Part shown: piece by piece, positions 44,695-53,747 of the stretch | Layout: every line of letters begins with the position of its first letter | Position numbering within the stretch: the first letter of the stretch is position 1 | NCBI RefSeq assembly: GCF_049933045.1 | Contig: NZ_CP187926.1 | Location: 2,170,001-2,234,000, forward strand | Length of the DNA: 64,000 bases | Direction of reading: 5' to 3' | Source: Pseudocolwellia sp049933045 | GTDB lineage: Bacteria > Pseudomonadota > Gammaproteobacteria > Enterobacterales > Alteromonadaceae | Translations under genes and position numbers: made by a program | Notes under the pieces: model-generated | Database searches by the model: none | Seen by the model: the letters and a program-made list of their open reading frames with translations, nothing else | Told to the model about the DNA's origin: nothing

Positions 44695-45276
44695 ATGTCT
44701 GAATATCTATTACTGCTAGTTGGTACAGTGTTAGTTAATAACTTTGTACTAGTAAAATTCCTAGGACTTTGCCCGTTTATGGGGGTTTCTTCACGTACAG
44801 AAACCGCTGTAGGAATGGCATATGCCACGACATTCGTAATGACACTCGCTTCATTACTTAGTTACCTTGTTAACACCTATATTTTAGCGCCGCTAGGATT
44901 AGAATACCTAACTACTATGGCATTTATTTTAGTTATAGCTGTGGTAGTACAATTTACTGAAATGGTGGTTCATAAAACCAGTGCTAACTTATACCGACTT
45001 TTAGGTATATTTTTACCGCTAATAACTACTAACTGCGCTGTATTAGGTGTTGCCCTACTTAATACTTACGAACAACATAACTTTTTTGAATCTGTTATCT
45101 ATGGTTTTGGTGCATCCGCTGGCTTCTCATTAGTCCTTATTATGTTTTCAGCCATGCGTGAACGATTAGCCAACGCAGATATCCCTTCTCCCTTTAAAGG
45201 TTCAGCTATTGCTATGATCACTGCTGGCTTAATGTCACTAGCCTTCATGGGCTTTACAGGATTGGTTAAGTTTTAA
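44695..45276 (+). CDS. rsxA: Electron transport complex subunit RsxA
   Basis: A 193-aa integral membrane subunit with six helices of the Rsx complex (Rnf-type), which moves electrons to membrane targets using ion gradients and in E. coli keeps SoxR reduced. VNNFVLVKFLGLCPFMGVSS near 14-33 and FLPLITTNCAVLGVALLNTY near 100 carry the conserved cysteines that bind an Fe-S cluster in the membrane. Start of the rsxABCDGE-nth cluster; one-base overlap with rsxB (TAATG). Confidence 0.97.
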   Translation: MSEYLLLLVGTVLVNNFVLVKFLGLCPFMGVSSRTETAVGMAYATTFVMTLASLLSYLVNTYILAPLGLEYLTTMAFILVIAVVVQFTEMVVHKTSANLYRLLGIFLPLITTNCAVLGVALLNTYEQHNFFESVIYGFGASAGFSLVLIMFSAMRERLANADIPSPFKGSAIAMITAGLMSLAFMGFTGLVKF

Positions 45277-45830
45277 TGTCTATTATTATCGCAATTATTG
45301 TTATAGGTATTCTTGCCCTACTATTTGGTGCTTTGCTTGGCTACGCTTCAATTCGCTTTAAGGTTGAAGGTGATCCTTTAGCAGAACAAATAGATGACTT
45401 ACTGCCACAAACACAATGTGGTCAATGTGGTTACCCAGGCTGTAAACCTTATGCTGAAGCAGTAGCTAATGGTGAAGCAATAAATAAATGTGCTCCTGGT
45501 GGTGAAGAAACCATAAAAAAAATAGCTGAATTATTGGGTGTTGAAGTACAAGCTTTAGATGAAAACCATGAAGCAGACAATACACCTAAAGTGGCGTTTA
45601 TTATTGAAGAAGATTGTATTGGCTGCACTAAGTGTATTCAAGCCTGCCCAGTAGACGCAATTATTGGTACGACAAAACAAATGCACACCGTAATTATAGA
45701 TGAATGTACAGGTTGTGATTTATGTGTTGCCCCTTGCCCAGTTGATTGTATTGAAATGCGACCAATTGAAACAACAAAGCAAAGTTGGCAGTGGGATTTA
45801 AATAGCATACCTGTAACACAAGTTGATTAG
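45276..45830 (+). CDS. rsxB: Electron transport complex subunit RsxB
   Basis: A 184-aa iron-sulfur protein with one N-terminal membrane helix (about 3-25). A 4Fe-4S motif lies at CGQCGYPGCKPYAEAV (about 47-62). Two ferredoxin clusters lie at CIGCTKCIQACPVDA and CTGCDLCVAPCPVDC (about 112-155). It relays electrons within the Rsx complex. Gap to rsxC is 8 bp. Confidence 0.97.
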   Translation: MSIIIAIIVIGILALLFGALLGYASIRFKVEGDPLAEQIDDLLPQTQCGQCGYPGCKPYAEAVANGEAINKCAPGGEETIKKIAELLGVEVQALDENHEADNTPKVAFIIEEDCIGCTKCIQACPVDAIIGTTKQMHTVIIDECTGCDLCVAPCPVDCIEMRPIETTKQSWQWDLNSIPVTQVD

Positions 45831-45838
45831 GAATTTAC

Positions 45839-48328
45839 GTGGACTCTATTATTAACCGAATTGATAAAAAACAATTTTGGAAGTTCCATGGTGGCATTCA
45901 TCCGCCTGAACAAAAGTTTATCACTGAAAATAAACCTATTCGAACTTTACCATTACCGAAAGAATTTATTCTTCCTCTGCAGCAGCACATTGGCCAAGCA
46001 GGTGAACTACTTGCTGCTGTGGGTGATACTGTATTAAAAGGACAACCGCTAACAGCTAGCGCTCATCCTATGGCTGTTCCTGTTCATGCGCCAACAAGCG
46101 GTACTGTTACAGCAATAAAAGACTCAACCATAGCTCATCCATCAGCTCTAAAAGAACCTTGTTTGTTTTTAGCTCCTGATGGCAATGATACTTGGGTAAA
46201 GCGAAATATTTGCACAGATTACACCAAACAAAGCCATACAGACTTATTACAGAAAATAGCTGATGCTGGCATATCAGGTATGGGTGGCGCTGGATTTCCT
46301 GCCTATGTAAAAGCAAATACATCGGCCAAGATTGAATTTTTGATCATTAACGCTGCAGAATGTGAACCTTACATCACAGCTGACGACCTGCTTATTAGAG
46401 AGCATTGTCCAACAATTGTTGATGGCATTAATATTCTTCACCAAATCATCAAGCCAGAATACGTATTAATTGGTATAGAAGACAATAAACCAGCAGCAAT
46501 TAAAACATTACAAAACGCCACTAAAGATTTAGATCATATTCGAGTGTGCGTCATACCAACTAAATACCCTTCGGGTGGTGAAAAACAATTAATTCAAATT
46601 CTGACGGGTAAAGAAATACCAAGTGGTTCATTACCAAGTTCGCAAGGTATTGTTATGCAAAATACCGCGACATGTTTTGCCATAGCAGATGCTGTAATTA
46701 ATGATATTCCATTAATTAGACGTGTAACAACCGTTACAGGGCTTGGGCTCAATAAACCTCAAAATGTATGGGCTTTATTAGGTACTCCTGTTAATTTTTT
46801 ACTTGAGCAATGTGAATATCAACCACAAGATAAGCAACGCATCATAATGGGCGGTCCTATGATGGGCTTTGCTTTACCTTCGGGTAACGTGCCTGTTGTA
46901 AAAATAACAAACTGTGTACTTGCGCCAAGTGAAAAAGAAATATCAGACGAAAGCACAGAAGTTGAATGTATTCGTTGTGGACAATGTGCTGACGTATGCC
47001 CCGCTCAACTTCTTCCACAAGAACTACAGTGGAGTGCTAAAGCTAAAGACCACCAGCAGCTTGAAACCTTAAACTTATTCGATTGTATAGAATGTGGAGC
47101 TTGTGCTTATGTGTGCCCAAGCCATATTCCTCTAGTACATTATTATCGTATTGGTAAAGCTGAAATACGTGAACACAAGCAGCTAGAGATTAAAGCTGAT
47201 AAAGCAAAAATCAGATTTGAAGCACGTAAACTACGATTAGAACGTGATAAAAAAGCACGAGAAGAAAAACAGCGTAAAGCCGCAGAAGCTCGTAAAGCTA
47301 AAATGAATTCAGGTACTGCTGAAGCTAATAATGAAATGTCTGCCGTTGCTGCAGCATTAGCACGTGTAAAAGCTAAAAAAGCACAAACAAGTGATGCAGC
47401 ACCTCAAAAAGAAACAACCGAGCCAGTTGCTAAGCCTAAAAATCCACAAATAGCGGCAGCTATCGCTAGAGCTAAAGCCAAAAAGCTTGCTAACCAAGTT
47501 ACAGATAATACAGAAAAAACAGTAGAGCCGAATAAAGCAGCTGAACCTGAAACAGAACTAAAGCTAGATACTGACAATAAAGCTACGGCAGTAAATAATG
47601 CTGACGATAAGAAATCTAAAGTTGCCGCAGCAATCGCTAAAGCAAAAGCTAAGAAACTAGCTAAAGAGCAATCAGATAAAAATATAGGTGCTCAAGAAGA
47701 AACTCAAGCAAATGAAAAATCAGAAGCAGCTAAAGGTAATCTTTCTGAAACTGAAGTTTCTGATGCTGATAGCAAAAAAGCTAAAATAGCTGTAACTATC
47801 GCTAAAGCAAAAGCCAAAAAGCTAGCTAAAGAACAAGCTGATAAAGATGCTAGTGCTCAAGATACAAGCATCCAAGACAATGATCAGGCACCAGAAAATG
47901 AAAAATCAGAAGCAGCTAAAGGTAATCTTTCTGAAGCTGAAGCTGAAGTTTCTGATGCTGATAGCAAAAAAGCTAAAATAGCTGCAACTATCGCTAAAGC
48001 AAAAGCTAAGAAACTAGCTAAAGAACAAGCTGATAAAGATGCGAGTGCTCAAGATACAAGTACCCAAGACAATGATCAGGCACCAGAAAATGAAAAAGCT
48101 GAAATATCTGAAGCAGAGGTTTCTGACGCTGATAGTAGAAAAGCTAAAATAGCAGCAACTATAGCTAAAGCAAAAGCTAAAAAACTAGCCAAAGAACAAG
48201 AAGCTAAAAGCTCAGACAATAATCAGTCTGAAGTTGAAGATACAAAAGCAGCAGAAAAGAAAAAACGAATCGCTGAAGCAGTAGCTAAAGCAAAAGCCAA
48301 AAAACAACAACGTATAGAGTTAAATTAA
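45839..48328 (+). CDS. rsxC: Electron transport complex subunit RsxC with expanded repeat tail
   Basis: An 829-aa subunit, GTG start with AGGA 7-10 nt upstream. Residues 1-450 are the conserved NADH/FMN part: KFHGGIHPPEQKFITENKPI at the start, GISGMGGAGFPAYVKANTSA near 150, and two ferredoxin motifs CIRCGQCADVCPAQLLPQEL and CIECGACAYVCPSHIPLVHY near 380-430. From about 480 to the end the protein is a low-complexity Ala/Lys-rich tail made of repeated units, each with AxIAKAKAKKLAKEQ followed by an acidic stretch. The tail is longer than in E. coli (740 aa in total there). Function of the tail is unknown. Confidence 0.96.
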   Translation: MDSIINRIDKKQFWKFHGGIHPPEQKFITENKPIRTLPLPKEFILPLQQHIGQAGELLAAVGDTVLKGQPLTASAHPMAVPVHAPTSGTVTAIKDSTIAHPSALKEPCLFLAPDGNDTWVKRNICTDYTKQSHTDLLQKIADAGISGMGGAGFPAYVKANTSAKIEFLIINAAECEPYITADDLLIREHCPTIVDGINILHQIIKPEYVLIGIEDNKPAAIKTLQNATKDLDHIRVCVIPTKYPSGGEKQLIQILTGKEIPSGSLPSSQGIVMQNTATCFAIADAVINDIPLIRRVTTVTGLGLNKPQNVWALLGTPVNFLLEQCEYQPQDKQRIIMGGPMMGFALPSGNVPVVKITNCVLAPSEKEISDESTEVECIRCGQCADVCPAQLLPQELQWSAKAKDHQQLETLNLFDCIECGACAYVCPSHIPLVHYYRIGKAEIREHKQLEIKADKAKIRFEARKLRLERDKKAREEKQRKAAEARKAKMNSGTAEANNEMSAVAAALARVKAKKAQTSDAAPQKETTEPVAKPKNPQIAAAIARAKAKKLANQVTDNTEKTVEPNKAAEPETELKLDTDNKATAVNNADDKKSKVAAAIAKAKAKKLAKEQSDKNIGAQEETQANEKSEAAKGNLSETEVSDADSKKAKIAVTIAKAKAKKLAKEQADKDASAQDTSIQDNDQAPENEKSEAAKGNLSEAEAEVSDADSKKAKIAATIAKAKAKKLAKEQADKDASAQDTSTQDNDQAPENEKAEISEAEVSDADSRKAKIAATIAKAKAKKLAKEQEAKSSDNNQSEVEDTKAAEKKKRIAEAVAKAKAKKQQRIELN
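47375..48310 (+). repeat. Tandem imperfect repeats in rsxC 3' end
   Basis: At least four copies of a unit coding for an Ala/Lys helix plus acidic spacer. Unit starts at about 47756, 47948 and 48119 are nearly identical over 120 bp or more, with spacing of 192 and 171 bp; a more diverged copy begins near 47600. Such direct repeats can expand or contract by slippage or recombination. Confidence 0.8.
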
Positions 48329-48332
48329 TATT

Positions 48333-49415
48333 ATGGCATTTTGGATCGCAAGTTCGCCGCATAACCATATACAAAATAAAACTTCCGCTTTAATGAGGTT
48401 AGTTATTTACGCCACTCTTCCAGGCATCTTTGCGCAATGGTATTTTTTTGGTTGGGGTAACTTAATTCATATTTCATTAGCTATTGCTAGTGCATTAATT
48501 GCTGAGTTTTTTATTTTATCGTTAAGAGAAAAGAAAATCCCCGAACAGATTTTTGATGGGAGCGCGATTTTAACCGCGATTTTATTAGGTATAAGCTTAC
48601 CCGCATTAGCCCCTTGGTGGATATCTATTATAGGTGCTGCGTTTGCTATCATCATAGTAAAACAATTATACGGTGGTTTGGGTCACAACCCTTTCAACCC
48701 AGCTATGGCTGGTTATGTGATGTTACTTATATCATTTCCAGTTCAAATGACTTCATGGCAACCACCACTTCAGTTATTAGACATTGATTTAACTTTCTTT
48801 GATACCTTGTCTGTTATTTTCACAAGCTTCACTACTGACGGTTATTCTGTGGGCCAAATAAAAACACATATTGACGGCTATACCATGGCAACACCATTGG
48901 ATACTGTTAAAACCAACCTAACTCTAGGCTTAACTATTGCTGAAAGTATGGATAGCACAGTAATAGGTGAAAACTTTGGTATTGGTTGGGAATGGATAAA
49001 CGCTGGATTTTTAGCAGGTGGATTATTCTTAATATTTAAAAAAGCGATTGATTGGATAACACCATTTAGCTTTTTATTTAGCTTATTTGTATTTTCATTT
49101 ATCGCTTTCACATTCAGCCCAGATTCAAATGCCTCAACGATGTTCCACTGGTTTAATGGCGCTTGCATGTTGGGTGCTTTCTTTATACTGACTGACCCTG
49201 TGTCGGGAGCAACAAGTAGTAAAGGCAGAATAATCTTTGGCGCTTTAGCCGCCCTTCTTGTATTCGTTATTAGAAAGTACGGTGGTTATCCTGAAGCGAT
49301 GGCTTTCGCCGTTTTACTTTGTAATATGAGTGCACCATTGATCGATCAATATACACGCCCTCGTACATACGGACATAAAAAAGAGCAAAATGCTGAGGAT
49401 AATACCCATGCGTAA
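48333..49415 (+). CDS. rsxD: Electron transport complex subunit RsxD
   Basis: A 360-aa membrane subunit with about ten helices and a covalently bound FMN. SSPHNHIQNKTSALMRLVIY at the start and LYGGLGHNPFNPAMAGYVML near 110 are family motifs. The flavin-attachment threonine is expected in DGYTMATPLDTVKT near 183-195. FILTDPVSGATSSKGRIIFG near 288 is also conserved. Overlaps rsxG by 8 bp. Confidence 0.97.
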   Translation: MAFWIASSPHNHIQNKTSALMRLVIYATLPGIFAQWYFFGWGNLIHISLAIASALIAEFFILSLREKKIPEQIFDGSAILTAILLGISLPALAPWWISIIGAAFAIIIVKQLYGGLGHNPFNPAMAGYVMLLISFPVQMTSWQPPLQLLDIDLTFFDTLSVIFTSFTTDGYSVGQIKTHIDGYTMATPLDTVKTNLTLGLTIAESMDSTVIGENFGIGWEWINAGFLAGGLFLIFKKAIDWITPFSFLFSLFVFSFIAFTFSPDSNASTMFHWFNGACMLGAFFILTDPVSGATSSKGRIIFGALAALLVFVIRKYGGYPEAMAFAVLLCNMSAPLIDQYTRPRTYGHKKEQNAEDNTHA

Positions 49416-50055
49416 AGCTATTCAAAAAAACGCCAATGTACTCGCTATATTCGCCATCGTTTGTACGGCTGTTGTTGGTATAGTACATTCATTAACTAAA
49501 GAAGAAATAGAGCTACAAAAGCAAAAACAGCTGCTTGACAGACTCTCTCAAGTTATTGACCCAAGCACTTACAATAATCAAATAATTGAAGATTGTATTA
49601 TGATCCCTCATTCAACAACTGAGGCAGGCGAAGAAATTAATAGTCAAACAGCACATGCAGCCTACATAGCATCGTTTAATGAAACACCTGTTGCTATAGC
49701 AATCACGACAACGGCACCAGATGGCTACAACGGTAACATTGACATCATTGTTGGTATTACAACTCACGGCGTTGTTAGTGGCGTTAGAGTGCTAGAGCAT
49801 AAAGAAACCCCTGGCTTAGGCGACAAAATAGAACTTGAAAGAAATCCATGGATCACAAGTTTTTCCAGTAAAAAAATAATAGCCACTCCAGATCCTCGTT
49901 GGAATGTAGCTAAAGATGGCGGCATGTTTGATCAATTTACAGGGGCGACTATTACCCCTAGAGCTGTAGTTAAAGCTGTTCACACTACCTTAGTATTTTT
50001 TAATGAAAATAAAGACAACTTATTCAATCAACCTAAAAATTGTGGAGGCATTTAA
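49408..50055 (+). CDS. rsxG: Electron transport complex subunit RsxG
   Basis: A 215-aa periplasmic flavoprotein with one N-terminal helix (about 8-28). I chose the ATG at 49408 (MRKAIQKNANVL), 7 nt after GAGGAT; the ATG at 49390 lacks a good site. The FMN-binding domain includes TTHGVVSGVRVLEHKETPGL, and the covalent FMN threonine is in FDQFTGATITPRAVVKAV near 173. Its stop shares a base with the rsxE start (TAATG). Confidence 0.95.
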   Translation: MRKAIQKNANVLAIFAIVCTAVVGIVHSLTKEEIELQKQKQLLDRLSQVIDPSTYNNQIIEDCIMIPHSTTEAGEEINSQTAHAAYIASFNETPVAIAITTTAPDGYNGNIDIIVGITTHGVVSGVRVLEHKETPGLGDKIELERNPWITSFSSKKIIATPDPRWNVAKDGGMFDQFTGATITPRAVVKAVHTTLVFFNENKDNLFNQPKNCGGI

Positions 50056-50762
50056 TGGCAAATGGTGCTGAGTACAAAGAACTCGCATGGCAGGGTTTAT
50101 GGAAGAACAATCCTGGCTTAGTGCAATTATTAGGTTTATGTCCGTTATTAGCGGTTACTTCAACAATTACTAATGCTTTAGGTTTAGGTATAGCAACCTT
50201 GTTCGTATTAATTTGTTCAAATGCGACGGTTTCATTAGTACGCCATTGGGTACCTAAAGAAGTTAGGATCCCGATATTTGTACTTATTATCGCTTCATTT
50301 GTAACCTGCGTACAATTATTAATGAACGCCTATACATTTGTACTCTACCAATCGTTAGGTATTTTTCTTCCGTTAATCGTTACTAACTGTGCCATTATCG
50401 GTCGAGCTGAAGCTTACGCTTCTAAAAACCCTATTAAACAAGCAACATTCGATGGCTTAATGATGGGACTTGGCTTCCTACTTGTTTTGTTTGTTTTAGG
50501 CGCTTTAAGAGAAGCGTTAGGACAAGGTACATTGTTTGATGGCGCACATCTATTAATGGGCGAATGGGCGCGTAGTTTACGTATAGAATTATATACTGTT
50601 GATAGCTATTTTTTACTTGCTGTACTTCCTCCTGGAGCTTTTATTGCGATGGGATTATTCATTGCATTTAAAAATGCAGTAGACGAAAAAATCAAGAAAA
50701 GTGCACCTAAAAAAGATGCTGAAGCAATAGAACGTGTACGCGTGAATTTTGACGCTAACTAG
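50055..50762 (+). CDS. rsxE: Electron transport complex subunit RsxE
   Basis: A 235-aa membrane protein with six helices, related to RsxA. I chose ATG 50055 (MANGAEYKELAWQGLWKNNP) with GGAGG upstream. QLLGLCPLLAVTSTITNALG and FLPLIVTNCAIIGRAEAYAS carry the two cysteine motifs paired with those of RsxA. The C-terminal tail is charged and cytoplasmic. nth follows by 46 bp. Confidence 0.96.
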   Translation: MANGAEYKELAWQGLWKNNPGLVQLLGLCPLLAVTSTITNALGLGIATLFVLICSNATVSLVRHWVPKEVRIPIFVLIIASFVTCVQLLMNAYTFVLYQSLGIFLPLIVTNCAIIGRAEAYASKNPIKQATFDGLMMGLGFLLVLFVLGALREALGQGTLFDGAHLLMGEWARSLRIELYTVDSYFLLAVLPPGAFIAMGLFIAFKNAVDEKIKKSAPKKDAEAIERVRVNFDAN

Positions 50763-50808
50763 GTCACCCAAGTCTATTTCAAATAATAAAAGCAAAAGTA
50801 GTTAACGT

Positions 50809-51468
50809 ATGAATAAAGAAACAAGAATAGAAATGCTGACTCGGTTAAGAGCGGATAACCCAAACCCGACTACCGAGTTAAACTTTAGCACGCCTTTTGA
50901 ACTGCTAATCGCTGTTCTTCTTTCTGCTCAATCAACTGATGTTGGCGTTAATAAAGCCACAGATAAACTTTATCCTGTCGCTAATACCCCTCAAGCTATA
51001 CTTGACCTTGGTTTAGACGGGCTAAAGTCATACATAAAAACTATAGGTCTATTCAATACTAAAGCAGCTAACACCATGAAAACTTGCCAAATGCTTGTAG
51101 ATTTACATGGTGGTGAAGTACCTGAAAGCCGCGCAGCTTTAGAAGCTTTACCAGGTGTAGGTAGAAAAACAGCGAACGTTGTATTAAATACAGCATTTGG
51201 TCAGTTGAAAGATAACGAAGGTAATTACTTTATTGCGGTGGATACTCATATTCAACGCTTAGCCAACCGAACAGGTTACGCTAAAGGTAAAACAGTAGAA
51301 GAAACAGAAAAAAACATAGTTAAACACACACCAAGAAAAACCGAATTTTTCTTTAACTTACACCACTGGTTTATTCTGCATGGTCGTTATACTTGTGTTG
51401 CACGTAAACCTAAATGTGGTTCATGCATCATTGAAGACTTGTGTGATTTCAAAGAAAAGACTGAATAA
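50809..51468 (+). CDS. nth: Endonuclease III
   Basis: A 219-aa bifunctional DNA glycosylase/AP lyase for oxidised pyrimidines. LLSAQSTDVGVNKATDKLYP near 40, helix-hairpin-helix LPGVGRKTANVVLNTAFG near 115-132 with the catalytic lysine, and VDTHIQRLANRTGYAKG with the catalytic aspartate near 145. The C-terminal 4Fe-4S ligands are in CVARKPKCGSCIIEDLC. The link to the rsx cluster is conserved in gammaproteobacteria. Confidence 0.98.
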   Translation: MNKETRIEMLTRLRADNPNPTTELNFSTPFELLIAVLLSAQSTDVGVNKATDKLYPVANTPQAILDLGLDGLKSYIKTIGLFNTKAANTMKTCQMLVDLHGGEVPESRAALEALPGVGRKTANVVLNTAFGQLKDNEGNYFIAVDTHIQRLANRTGYAKGKTVEETEKNIVKHTPRKTEFFFNLHHWFILHGRYTCVARKPKCGSCIIEDLCDFKEKTE

Positions 51469-51485
51469 AACCTTACCTTAGAACG

Positions 51486-51517
51486 CATTAAAGCAAACTA
51501 AAAAGCTTGCTTTAATG
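51486..51517. other. Perfect 11-bp inverted repeat at convergent gene ends
   Basis: CATTAAAGCAA and TTGCTTTAATG pair around a 10-nt loop that contains the stop codon of the leftward gene. There is no T run. It may serve both nth and the facing gene as a transcript-end structure. Confidence 0.5.
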
Positions 51518-52676
51518 ATTGAGTAATCCAAGTAACAAAACTCACAGCTATAACGCTGATAGACTCTACAACTAAAGGCTGCTTACTCGTTGGTTGCTTA
51601 TCTTTTTCTTGCTTATCTTTTGGCTCTTTAGTTTTAGTTGGATCGGATGCTGGTGTTTTAGAAGCTGGAGGTTCAGTTACAACAGGTTTTGGAAGTGCTT
51701 TCTTCTTTATCACCTTCTTCTTCGCTTTATCTAGTTTAATCGTGTAAGTATTACCACCAATACCTACAAACTCTTCATCAGTAAACACAATCGTATTATC
51801 ATCATAAAAAGTCACTGCTTCTTTTTGCGTAACTATGCCCAAATCAATACGAGATACATCACCTGAGAAGAACTTATCACCTTCAAAGTTTTCAAATAAC
51901 CAAATACTTGTTGAATCAAGTAATATGAGTTTTTTACGATCAGGGCTCAAAGCCGCAGAGGTTATCCAACAAAGCTTTTCAAGCGTAGTACATGTTTGAA
52001 ATGAACCGACCAACTCAGCGTTAAAGTTAGCTGCATGATCGCCAACTTTATAAACATTAGTAATACCATTAAAAGGTTTTGTACGATTTTTGGTGAATAA
52101 ATATAAATGACGACCCAAAGCAACAAAAGCTTCTAAATCATAATTTCTTTCATGTGGTGCGACAGGGTTACCATCCATTCCTGGGTAGGTAAATTTGATT
52201 ATTTCAGCTTCAGCGGTATCAGCTTTAATATCGATTGGGTTTTCAATCTTATATATCGTCAGCCACTTTCTATCTTGTTCATTATTACCGAAGTCACCTA
52301 AAAAGAAATGCCCAAATTTATTTTGAGTCATATCTTCCCAATCGATATTTTTTGCATTAGTGATCAGTACTTCTTTAGCAATAGAACCATCTTCATTTAA
52401 ACGATAAAGTTTGGCTTCATTACCACCATCATTAATAGCCCATAAACGGCTATATTTATCGAATTCTATGCCAGAAATTTCTTTCAGCTTAGGATCTACA
52501 GTCATGTTTTTCTTACTGTATAAGGTATATGTTGAGATACCCACTAAGACGAATGACATGATGACAACAATTGAAATAAGTAAATATAAATTTTGCTTGA
52601 GTACGTACCCTGACAAAAAAGGAAACTTCTTGATCAGCATTTCTAAATAGGTATGGGAAATATTATCTTTAGACAT
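51498..52676 (-). CDS. Membrane-anchored beta-propeller-like protein, function unknown
   Basis: A 392-aa protein not known to me by name. It has a membrane helix at about 27-48 (LYLLISIVVIMSFVLVGIST), then a large extracytoplasmic domain (about 55-320). That domain has repeated strand motifs: LKEISGIEFDKYSRLWAIND, NIDWEDMTQNKFGHFFLGDF, and YDLEAFVALGRHLYLFTKNR. These resemble propeller proteins of the SdiA-regulated or phytase-like type, where the WED and GD(F/I)GNN motifs recur. A Lys/Pro/Thr-rich linker (about 325-370) precedes a short hydrophobic C terminus. Single gene, convergent with nth. Confidence 0.55.
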   Translation of the reverse strand: MSKDNISHTYLEMLIKKFPFLSGYVLKQNLYLLISIVVIMSFVLVGISTYTLYSKKNMTVDPKLKEISGIEFDKYSRLWAINDGGNEAKLYRLNEDGSIAKEVLITNAKNIDWEDMTQNKFGHFFLGDFGNNEQDRKWLTIYKIENPIDIKADTAEAEIIKFTYPGMDGNPVAPHERNYDLEAFVALGRHLYLFTKNRTKPFNGITNVYKVGDHAANFNAELVGSFQTCTTLEKLCWITSAALSPDRKKLILLDSTSIWLFENFEGDKFFSGDVSRIDLGIVTQKEAVTFYDDNTIVFTDEEFVGIGGNTYTIKLDKAKKKVIKKKALPKPVVTEPPASKTPASDPTKTKEPKDKQEKDKQPTSKQPLVVESISVIAVSFVTWITQSLKQAF

Positions 52677-53171
52677 ATAGGAAAAATATTTTGTCGCTAA
52701 GTTACTGAGTATTATTGCTTATTTAATTATAAATAGCTGTTGATTTAAATACAGCACTCACTATAAATGTTATCGCAATCCGTGGCGGTAATTCTTCTTT
52801 AACTAAAATAGAACAAGTTCAATGTTAACCATACGCTTGTAGTACTTAGTATAACTACTCTAACGCGTAATTCTTAAAATGAACATCTTATTATAAATGA
52901 AAAAACATCACTCAAAATGCATAAAATTTCGTTCTAATTAATTTGTAACAAGTCTTTTTTAACAAATGAAAATGGTGCAAATATATACTCACTCATCTAT
53001 CCATACAAACTATAAATGCACTGTCACATTTAGTTAAACAAAAATTACCGAAAATTAGTACATCAATGTAAAATATAACAATATTCACGGTGAACAAAGT
53101 AATAGCCAATGAGATGCTATATTATTGGTTCATATAAACAACAATCACGTAAATTATAGGTTAAATAAATA
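52677..53171. other. Non-coding AT-rich gap upstream of gloA
   Basis: 495 bp between divergent genes. Presumed promoters only; I saw no repeat, RNA gene or credible open frame. Confidence 0.55.
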
Positions 53172-53591
53172 ATGAAATTTTTGCACAGTATGGTGAGAGT
53201 AAAAGATTTAGACGCTTCTCTAAAATTCTACAGCGATCAACTTGGATTAGTAGAAACTAAACGTATTGACGTACCTGAAGGTAAATTTACACTGATATAT
53301 CTTGCCACGGCTATTGGCGAAGCTGAAGTAGAACTAACCCATAACTGGGGTTCAACTGAAGAATACGATACAGGCAGAAATTTTGGTCATTTAGCCTTTG
53401 AAGTAGATAATATTTACGATTTTTGCCAAAAGTTAATGGATGACGGTGTTGAAATTAACAGACCACCTCGCTGTGGCAACATGGCTTTTATTAAATCGCC
53501 TGACAATATATCAATCGAGTTATTACAAAAAGGTGAAGCATTAGCACCTCAAGAACCTTGGTTAAGTATGGAAAACACAGGGTCTTGGTAA
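53172..53591 (+). CDS. gloA: Lactoylglutathione lyase (glyoxalase I), VOC family
   Basis: A 139-aa enzyme converting the methylglyoxal-glutathione hemithioacetal to lactoylglutathione. FLHSMVRVKDLDASLKFYSD at the start supplies the first metal histidine (residue 5). AEVELTHNWGSTEEYDTGRN near 55-75 gives a glutamate, FGHLAFEVDNI near 77 a histidine, and NISIELLQKGE near 117 the second glutamate, so the metal set is complete. Identity as glyoxalase I rather than another VOC enzyme is likely but not certain. Followed by a branched terminator. Confidence 0.85.
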   Translation: MKFLHSMVRVKDLDASLKFYSDQLGLVETKRIDVPEGKFTLIYLATAIGEAEVELTHNWGSTEEYDTGRNFGHLAFEVDNIYDFCQKLMDDGVEINRPPRCGNMAFIKSPDNISIELLQKGEALAPQEPWLSMENTGSW

Positions 53592-53609
53592 AACACTAGA
53601 TACTGCATT

Positions 53610-53674
53610 GGCTAATAACTTCGACATACTTTAGATAATATCTAAAAATATGTTTCCAAGCTATTAGCCTTTTT
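53610..53674 (+). terminator. Large hairpin terminator after gloA
   Basis: GGCTAATA and TATTAGCC form the outer stem; ACATA/TATGT and TTTAGAT/ATCTAAA form inner stems; T5 follows. Confidence 0.8.
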
Positions 53675-53697
53675 CTCCTGAATTTCTTACTACTTGT

Positions 53698-53720
53698 CAC
53701 TAATCACTAATCACTAATCA
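53698..53720. repeat. Three-copy CACTAAT heptamer repeat
   Basis: CACTAAT is repeated three times head to tail and followed by CA, in the gap between gloA and the next gene. Confidence 0.8.
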
Positions 53721-53747
53721 AGAATAGCCAATCACCAGATAAAGTAA

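Noticed and set aside
46107..46322. 71-codon open frame on the minus strand opposite rsxC
   Set aside because: Antisense to a conserved rsxC region with no promoter or ribosome site.
53698..53720. CACTAAT repeats as a CRISPR or regulatory iteron array
   Set aside because: Only three 7-bp copies without spacers and with no nearby replication or Cas gene; most likely simple slippage.
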